DNA of 64,000 bases from Mytilus trossulus (lineage: Eukaryota; Mollusca; Bivalvia; Mytilida; Mytilidae): positions 77,473,999 through 77,537,998 of the forward strand of contig NC_086382.1 in the NCBI RefSeq assembly GCF_036588685.1. The letters run 5' to 3'. Positions 50,401-59,400 of this stretch are shown piece after piece (within the stretch, counting starts at the first letter, position 1; each line of letters begins with the position of its first letter). The notes beneath the pieces are model-generated. The model saw only the letters and a list, made by a program, of their open reading frames with translations. It was not told the DNA's origin and searched no databases. The translations under genes were made by a program, and so were the position numbers.

Positions 50401-53400
50401 GGTAGGAACAATGGATTCTTTAGTGTTCTCTGTAAGGGAAAGAGTATGTAAATCCTTGAGCACTGGGAGGTCGTAATGGTAGGAATAATGGATTCTTTAG
50501 TGTTCTCTGTAAGGGAAAGAGTATGTAAATCCTTGAGCACTGGGAGGTCGCAATGGTAGGAATAATGGATTCTTAAGTGTTCTCTGTAAGGGAAAGAGTA
50601 TGTAAATCCTTGAGCACTGGGAGGTCGTAATGGTAGGAATAATGGATTCTTAAGTGTTCTCTGTAAGGGAAAGAGTATGTAAATCCTTGAGCACTGGGAG
50701 GTCGTAATGGTAGGAATAATGGATTCTTTAGTGTTCTCTGTAAGGGAAAGAGTATGTAAATCCTTGAGCACTGGGAGGTCGTAATGGTAGCAATAATGGA
50801 TTCTTTAGTGTTCTCTGTAAGGGAAAGAGTATGTAAATCCTTGAGCACTGGGAGGTCGCAATGGTAGGAATAATGGATTCTTTAGTGTTCTCTGTAAGGG
50901 AAAGAGTATGTAAATCCTTGAGCACTGGGAGGTCGCAATGGTAGGAATAATGGATTCTTAAGTGTTCTCTGTAAGGGAAAGAGTATGTAAATCCTTGAGC
51001 ACTGGGAGGTCGTAATGGTAGGAATAATGGATTCTTAAGTGTTCTCTGTAAGGGAAAGAGTATGTAAATCCTTGAGCACTGGGAGGTCGTAATGGTAGGA
51101 ATAATGGATTCTTTAGTGTTCTCTGTAAGGGAAAGAGTATGTAAATCCTTGAGCACTGGGAGGTCGTAATGGTAGGAATAATGGATTCTTTAGTGTTCTC
51201 TGTAAGGGAAAGACTGTCTATATATATATATATATAGCACTGGGAGGTCGCAATGGTAGGAATAATGGATTCTTAAGTGTTCTCTGTAAGGGAAAGAGTA
51301 TGTAAATCCTTGAGCACTGGGAGGTCGCAATGGTAGGAATAATGGATTCTTTAGTGTTCTCTGTAAGGGAAAGAGTATGTAAATCCTTGAGCACTGGGAG
51401 GTCGTAATGGTAGGAATAATGGATTCTTTAGTGTTCTCTGTAAGGGAAAGAGTATGTAAATCCTTGAGCACTGAGAGGTCGCAATGGTAGGAATAATGGA
51501 TTCTTAAGTGTTCTCTGTAAGGGAAAGAGTATGTAAATCCTTGAGCACTGGGAGGTCGTAATGGTAGGAATAATGGATTCTTTAGTGTTCTCTGTAAGGG
51601 AAAAGTATGTAAATCCCTGAACACTGGGAGGTCGTAATGGTAGGAATAATGGATTCTTTAGTGTTCTCTGTAAGGGAAAGAGTATGTAAATCCTTGAGCA
51701 CTGGGAGGTCGTAATGGTAGGAATAATGGATTCTTAAGTGTTCTCTGTAAGGGAAAGAGTATGTAAATCCTTGAGCACTGGGAGGTCGTAATGGTAGGAA
51801 CAATGGATTCTTTAGTGTTCTCTGTAAGGGAAAGAGTATGTAAATCCTTGAGCACTGGGAGGTCGTAATGGTAGGAATAATGGATTCTTTAGTGTTCTCT
51901 GTAAGGGAAAGAGTATGTAAATCCTTGAGCACTGGGAGGTCGCAATGGTAGGAATAATGGATTCTTAAGTGTTCTCTGTAAGGGAAAGAGTATGTAAATC
52001 CTTGAGCACTGGGAGGTCGTAATGGTAGGAATAATGGATTCTTTAGTGTTCTCTGTAAGGGAAAGAGTATGTAAATCCTTGAGCACTGGGAGGTCGTAAT
52101 GGTAGGAATAATGGATTCTTTAGTGTTCTCTGTAAGGGAAAGACTGTCTATATATATATATATATAGCACTGGGAGGTCGCAATGGTAGGAATAATGGAT
52201 TCTTAAGTGTTCTCTGTAAGGGAAAGAGTATGTAAATCCTTGAGCACTGGGAGGTCGCAATGGTAGGAATAATGGATTCTTTAGTGTTCTCTGTAAGGGA
52301 AAGAGTATGTAAATCCTTGAGCACTGGGAGGTCGTAATGGTAGGAATAATGGATTCTTTAGTGTTCTCTGTAAGGGAAAGAGTATGTAAATCCTTGAGCA
52401 CTGAGAGGTCGCAATGGTAGGAATAATGGATTCTTAAGTGTTCTCTGTAAGGGAAAGAGTATGTAAATCCTTGAGCACTGGGAGGTCGTAATGGTAGGAA
52501 TAATGGATTCTTTAGTGTTCTCTGTAAGGGAAAGAGTATGTAAATCCTTGAGCACTGGGAGGTCGTAATGGTAGGAATAATGGATTCTTTAGTGTTCTCT
52601 GTAAGGGAAAGAGTATGTAAATCCTTGAGCACTGGGAGGTCGCAATGGTAGGAATAATGGATTCTTAAGTGTTCTCTGTAAGGGAAAGAGTATGTAAATC
52701 CTTGAGCACTGGGAGGTCGTAATGGTAGGAATAATGGATTCTTTAGTGTTCTCTGTAAGGGAAAAGTATGTAAATCCCTGAACACTGGGAGGTCGTAATG
52801 GTAGGAATAATGGATTCTTTAGTGTTCTCTGTAAGGGAAAGAGTATGTAAATCCTTGAGCACTGGGAGGTCGTAATGGTAGGAATAATGGATTCTTTAGT
52901 GTTCTCTGTAAGGGAAAGAGTATGTAAATCCTTGAGCACTGGGAGGTCGCAATGGTAGGAATAATGGATTCTTAAGTGTTCTCTGTAAGGGAAAGAGTAT
53001 GTAAATCCTTGAGCACTGGGAGGTCGTAATGGTAGGAATAATGGATTCTTTAGTGTTCTCTGTAAGGGAAAAGTATGTAAATCCCTGAACACTGGGAGGT
53101 CGTAATGGTAGGAATAATGGATTCTTTAGTGTTCTCTGTAAGGGAAAGAGTATGTAAATCCTTGAGCACTGGGAGGTCGTAATGGTAGGAATAATGGATT
53201 CTTAAGTGTTCTCTGTAAGGGAAAGAGTATGTAAATCCTTGAGCACTGGGAGGTCGTAATGGTAGGAACAATGGATTCTTTAGTGTTCTCTGTAAGGGAA
53301 AGAGTATGTAAATCCTTGAGCACTGGGAGGTCGTAATGGTAGGAATAATGGATTCTTTAGTGTTCTCTGTAAGGGAAAGAGTATGTAAATCCTTGAGCAC

Positions 53401-56400
53401 TGGGAGGTCGCAATGGTAGGAATAATGGATTCTTAAGTGTTCTCTGTAAGGGAAAGAGTATGTAAATCCTTGAGCACTGGGAGGTCGTAATGGTAGGAAT
53501 AATGGATTCTTAAGTGTTCTCTGTAAGGGAAAGAGTATGTAAATCCTTGAGCACTGGGAGGTCGTAATGGTAGGAATAATGGATTCTTTAGTGTTCTCTG
53601 TAAGGGAAAGAGTATGTAAATCCTTGAGCACTGGGAGGTCGTAATGGTAGGAATAATGGATTCTTTAGTGTTCTCTGTAAGGGAAAGAGTATGTAAATCC
53701 TTGAGCACTGGGAGGTCGCAATGGTAGGAATAATGGATTCTTTAGTGTTCTCTGTAAGGGAAAGAGTATGTAAATCCTTGAGCACTGGGAGGTCGCAATG
53801 GTAGGAATAATGGATTCTTAAGTGTTCTCTGTAAGGGAAAGAGTATGTAAATCCTTGAGCACTGGGAGGTCGTAATGGTAGGAATAATGGATTCTTAAGT
53901 GTTCTCTGTAAGGGAAAGAGTATGTAAATCCTTGAGCACTGGGAGGTCGTAATGGTAGGAATAATGGATTCTTTAGTGTTCTCTGTAAGGGAAAGAGTAT
54001 GTAAATCCTTGAGCACTGGGAGGTCGTAATGGTAGGAATAATGGATTCTTTAGTGTTCTCTGTAAGGGAAAGACTGTCTATATATATATATATATAGCAC
54101 TGGGAGGTCGCAATGGTAGGAATAATGGATTCTTAAGTGTTCTCTGTAAGGGAAAGAGTATGTAAATCCTTGAGCACTGGGAGGTCGCAATGGTAGGAAT
54201 AATGGATTCTTTAGTGTTCTCTGTAAGGGAAAGAGTATGTAAATCCTTGAGCACTGGGAGGTCGTAATGGTAGGAATAATGGATTCTTTAGTGTTCTCTG
54301 TAAGGGAAAGAGTATGTAAATCCTTGAGCACTGAGAGGTCGCAATGGTAGGAATAATGGATTCTTAAGTGTTCTCTGTAAGGGAAAGAGTATGTAAATCC
54401 TTGAGCACTGGGAGGTCGTAATGGTAGGAATAATGGATTCTTTAGTGTTCTCTGTAAGGGAAAGAGTATGTAAATCCTTGAGCACTGGGAGGTCGTAATG
54501 GTAGGAATAATGGATTCTTTAGTGTTCTCTGTAAGGGAAAGAGTATGTAAATCCTTGAGCACTGGGAGGTCGCAATGGTAGGAATAATGGATTCTTAAGT
54601 GTTCTCTGTAAGGGAAAGAGTATGTAAATCCTTGAGCACTGGGAGGTCGTAATGGTAGGAATAATGGATTCTTTAGTGTTCTCTGTAAGGGAAAAGTATG
54701 TAAATCCCTGAACACTGGGAGGTCGTAATGGTAGGAATAATGGATTCTTTAGTGTTCTCTGTAAGGGAAAGAGTATGTAAATCCTTGAGCACTGGGAGGT
54801 CGTAATGGTAGGAATAATGGATTCTTAAGTGTTCTCTGTAAGGGAAAGAGTATGTAAATCCTTGAGCACTGGGAGGTCGTAATGGTAGGAACAATGGATT
54901 CTTTAGTGTTCTCTGTAAGGGAAAGAGTATGTAAATCCTTGAGCACTGGGAGGTCGTAATGGTAGGAATAATGGATTCTTTAGTGTTCTCTGTAAGGGAA
55001 AGAGTATGTAAATCCTTGAGCACTGGGAGGTCGTAATGGTAGGAATAATGGATTCTTAAGTGTTCTCTGTAAGGGAAAGAGTATGTAAATCCTTGAGCAC
55101 TGGGAGGTCGTAATGGTAGGAACAATGGATTCTTTAGTGTTCTCTGTAAGGGAAAGAGTATGTAAATCCTTGAGCACTGGGAGGTCGTAATGGTAGGAAT
55201 AATGGATTCTTTAGTGTTCTCTGTAAGGGAAAGAGTATGTAAATCCTTGAGCACTGGGAGGTCGCAATGGTAGGAATAATGGATTCTTAAGTGTTCTCTG
55301 TAAGGGAAAGAGTATGTAAATCCTTGAGCACTGGGAGGTCGTAATGGTAGGAATAATGGATTCTTAAGTGTTCTCTGTAAGGGAAAGAGTATGTAAATCC
55401 TTGAGCACTGGGAGGTCGTAATGGTAGGAATAATGGATTCTTTAGTGTTCTCTGTAAGGGAAAGAGTATGTAAATCCTTGAGCACTGGGAGGTCGTAATG
55501 GTAGCAATAATGGATTCTTTAGTGTTCTCTGTAAGGGAAAGAGTATGTAAATCCTTGAGCACTGGGAGGTCGCAATGGTAGGAATAATGGATTCTTTAGT
55601 GTTCTCTGTAAGGGAAAGAGTATGTAAATCCTTGAGCACTGGGAGGTCGCAATGGTAGGAATAATGGATTCTTAAGTGTTCTCTGTAAGGGAAAGAGTAT
55701 GTAAATCCTTGAGCACTGGGAGGTCGTAATGGTAGGAATAATGGATTCTTAAGTGTTCTCTGTAAGGGAAAGAGTATGTAAATCCTTGAGCACTGGGAGG
55801 TCGTAATGGTAGGAATAATGGATTCTTTAGTGTTCTCTGTAAGGGAAAGAGTATGTAAATCCTTGAGCACTGGGAGGTCGTAATGGTAGGAATAATGGAT
55901 TCTTTAGTGTTCTCTGTAAGGGAAAGACTGTCTATATATATATATATATAGCACTGGGAGGTCGCAATGGTAGGAATAATGGATTCTTAAGTGTTCTCTG
56001 TAAGGGAAAGAGTATGTAAATCCTTGAGCACTGGGAGGTCGCAATGGTAGGAATAATGGATTCTTTAGTGTTCTCTGTAAGGGAAAGAGTATGTAAATCC
56101 TTGAGCACTGGGAGGTCGTAATGGTAGGAATAATGGATTCTTTAGTGTTCTCTGTAAGGGAAAGAGTATGTAAATCCTTGAGCACTGAGAGGTCGCAATG
56201 GTAGGAATAATGGATTCTTAAGTGTTCTCTGTAAGGGAAAGAGTATGTAAATCCTTGAGCACTGGGAGGTCGTAATGGTAGGAATAATGGATTCTTTAGT
56301 GTTCTCTGTAAGGGAAAAGTATGTAAATCCCTGAACACTGGGAGGTCGTAATGGTAGGAATAATGGATTCTTTAGTGTTCTCTGTAAGGGAAAGAGTATG

Positions 56401-59400
56401 TAAATCCTTGAGCACTGGGAGGTCGTAATGGTAGGAATAATGGATTCTTAAGTGTTCTCTGTAAGGGAAAGAGTATGTAAATCCTTGAGCACTGGGAGGT
56501 CGTAATGGTAGGAACAATGGATTCTTTAGTGTTCTCTGTAAGGGAAAGAGTATGTAAATCCTTGAGCACTGGGAGGTCGTAATGGTAGGAATAATGGATT
56601 CTTTAGTGTTCTCTGTAAGGGAAAGAGTATGTAAATCCTTGAGCACTGGGAGGTCGCAATGGTAGGAATAATGGATTCTTAAGTGTTCTCTGTAAGGGAA
56701 AGAGTATGTAAATCCTTGAGCACTGGGAGGTCGTAATGGTAGGAATAATGGATTCTTAAGTGTTCTCTGTAAGGGAAAGAGTATGTAAATCCTTGAGCAC
56801 TGGGAGGTCGTAATGGTAGGAATAATGGATTCTTTAGTGTTCTCTGTAAGGGAAAGAGTATGTAAATCCTTGAGCACTGGGAGGTCGTAATGGTAGGAAT
56901 AATGGATTCTTTAGTGTTCTCTGTAAGGGAAAGAGTATGTAAATCCTTGAGCACTGGGAGGTCGCAATGGTAGGAATAATGGATTCTTAAGTGTTCTCTG
57001 TAAGGGAAAGAGTATGTAAATCCTTGAGCACTGGGAGGTCGTAATGGTAGGAATAATGGATTCTTAAGTGTTCTCTGTAAGGGAAAGAGTATGTAAATCC
57101 TTGAGCACTGGGAGGTCGTAATGGTAGGAATAATGGATTCTTTAGTGTTCTCTGTAAGGGAAAGAGTATGTAAATCCTTGAGCACTGGGAGGTCGTAATG
57201 GTAGGAATAATGGATTCTTAAGTGTTCTCTGTAAGGGAAAGAGTATGTAAATCCTTGAGCACTGGGAGGTCGTAATGGTAGGAATAATGGATTCTTTAGT
57301 GTTCTCTGTAAGGGAAAGAGTATGTAAATCCTTGAGCACTGGGAGGTCGTAATGGTAGGAATAATGGATTCTTAAGTGTTCTCTGTAAGGGAAAAACTGT
57401 CTATATATATATTTATATAGCACTGGGAGGTCGTAATGGTAGGAATAATGGATTCTTTAGTGTTCTCTGTAAAGGAAAGAGTATGTAAATCCTTGAGCAC
57501 TGGGAGGTCGTAATGGTAGGAATAATGGATTCTTTAGTGTTCTCTGTAAGGGAAAGAGTATGTAAATCCTTGAGCACTGGGAGGTCACAATGGTAGGAAT
57601 AATGGATTCTTTAGTGTTCTCTGTAAAGGAACGACTGCCTATATATATAATGCAGCTTTGATAAATCTGTGAATGTTGGCAAATGATACCACATCTTCTT
57701 ATTTCTATGTTAAATATGTAAACACATCAAGCATGCAACTTAACATGGTTTAAATAAACACTTGTCTGTGCATTATCACACAATTCAATTTAAAGTGTTG
57801 ACAAAAACTGTGGGATCAGTTAAATAGAATCTGTCTCCTTTTCCTTTTACTTAAGCCAAGCTAATATAATATTACTTTGCTATAGGTAGTGTTGCAACCT
57901 TACCGTATTTGGAATGTCATTCCAGTCTTCATATGACTTTCCTGCATAAGGAAAAACTCTGTCATTAATGATCTGTAATGTTGTCAAGGCAATAACCTTT
58001 GGTGAACTGAAGTATTTCTGCCATATAAAGTTAACTTGTTGTCGTAGTTCGTATATCTTTTCTTGAGAATAGGATTCTAATATCTGTATCATGTTCTCTA
58101 ATTCATCTTCTAAAACAGTCACAGCTATTCTGTAATACAATAACACATTACTTTTATCTTCATTTATTAAACTAGAAGTATAAAATATTGTTATCTTTAA
58201 GTAATTTCTGTTTTTTGGTGTTTTTTTTTCTTGTGTTTAGAAACAGTTACCAAGTAACCTGGCTAAAAAATAATTATCCATGATATATAAAGTAGCCAAT
58301 CGTGTCAATCAATCTTCTAGCTATTTACTTGAAAATTCGATTAAAATATCTACCTTTACATGGATAAGAGGGGATATAATTGTACCAATATAATATAACA
58401 CATGTTTTAAGCATACCTTTTCCAGTCCAGAACTTCTGAGAACGGTAGAATATAACCATCAGCTACAATGACTGGAATACAGCCGGCTGACATCACATCA
58501 AATAAAGCTGGTTGGCCAATCCTAGCTCCTCTTATTACCAAACAAAACGTAGAATCCTAAAAAAAAAGAAGGAAATATTAACACTTAAGTTGACTGGCTT
58601 ATTCAAGCTCCTTCTATAACGGAATATAATGTAGAATCATAATTTAGATCAAGTATAACCATGATAATAATTTATTTGGCTGGCTTAAAAAGAATGAATT
58701 AAACAGTAAACAGAAAATTATTGGTACAGCTATTAGATACTAGTACTGGTGTACAGCCAAGTTCACATGATATAAAGTTGAATAACAAAAAATCTAACAA
58801 TGGTAAAACAAAACAAATGATAATATATTATTCATGCTTTTTGGAGAGTTGTCTCATTTGCACTCACACCATCCTATATCTATTTTTTCACCAGTTTTAG
58901 GATGTACTTAGGTGTGGTTTTGGAATATTTGTCAGATGTTTGGACTCTTGTAAATATCTCAAGCCTTATCATGTACCATATACTGTACTGGGATTTTACA
59001 GTTTACCTGGAGAATTTGAGGGTAATCATAAGCCACATTTTGTTTACAACGTCTGGAGAAATTCCATGGCCGTTCATCAGTCAGACACTTCTGGATAAAT
59101 AAAAATCTTGGTTCCTCTTTCTCTATGTCATGTAAAACATCTCTGTATTCTTTATGCAGACTGGTCTGAGAGGATATCACCAAATATCTTCTTTTCTCTC
59201 TGATAATATATAGATTTGATATTAGTATTGGCTTCTATGTAAAATTTTAACTTATTTTAAAATATCTTTATTAACAAATATATACTTATATTTCTGATAA
59301 TCCTTCATTGACAATCAGCCATTCATGAATTAGTACAAGCTTGATATTGTATGTCTGTGATGCCATGAATATTAACAAAACATGTTTTGACATGGATACT

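Noticed and set aside
38326..57423. Dozens of long minus-strand open frames, up to 403 codons, in the EXT2 intron
   Set aside because: They are the same 77-bp non-coding monomer read in three frames. They lack any independent start, promoter or domain, and exist because the monomer derives from coding exon and seldom contains stops.
37933..57650. CRISPR-like regularly repeated array
   Set aside because: There are no unique spacers; the repeats are contiguous, eukaryotic and exon-derived.
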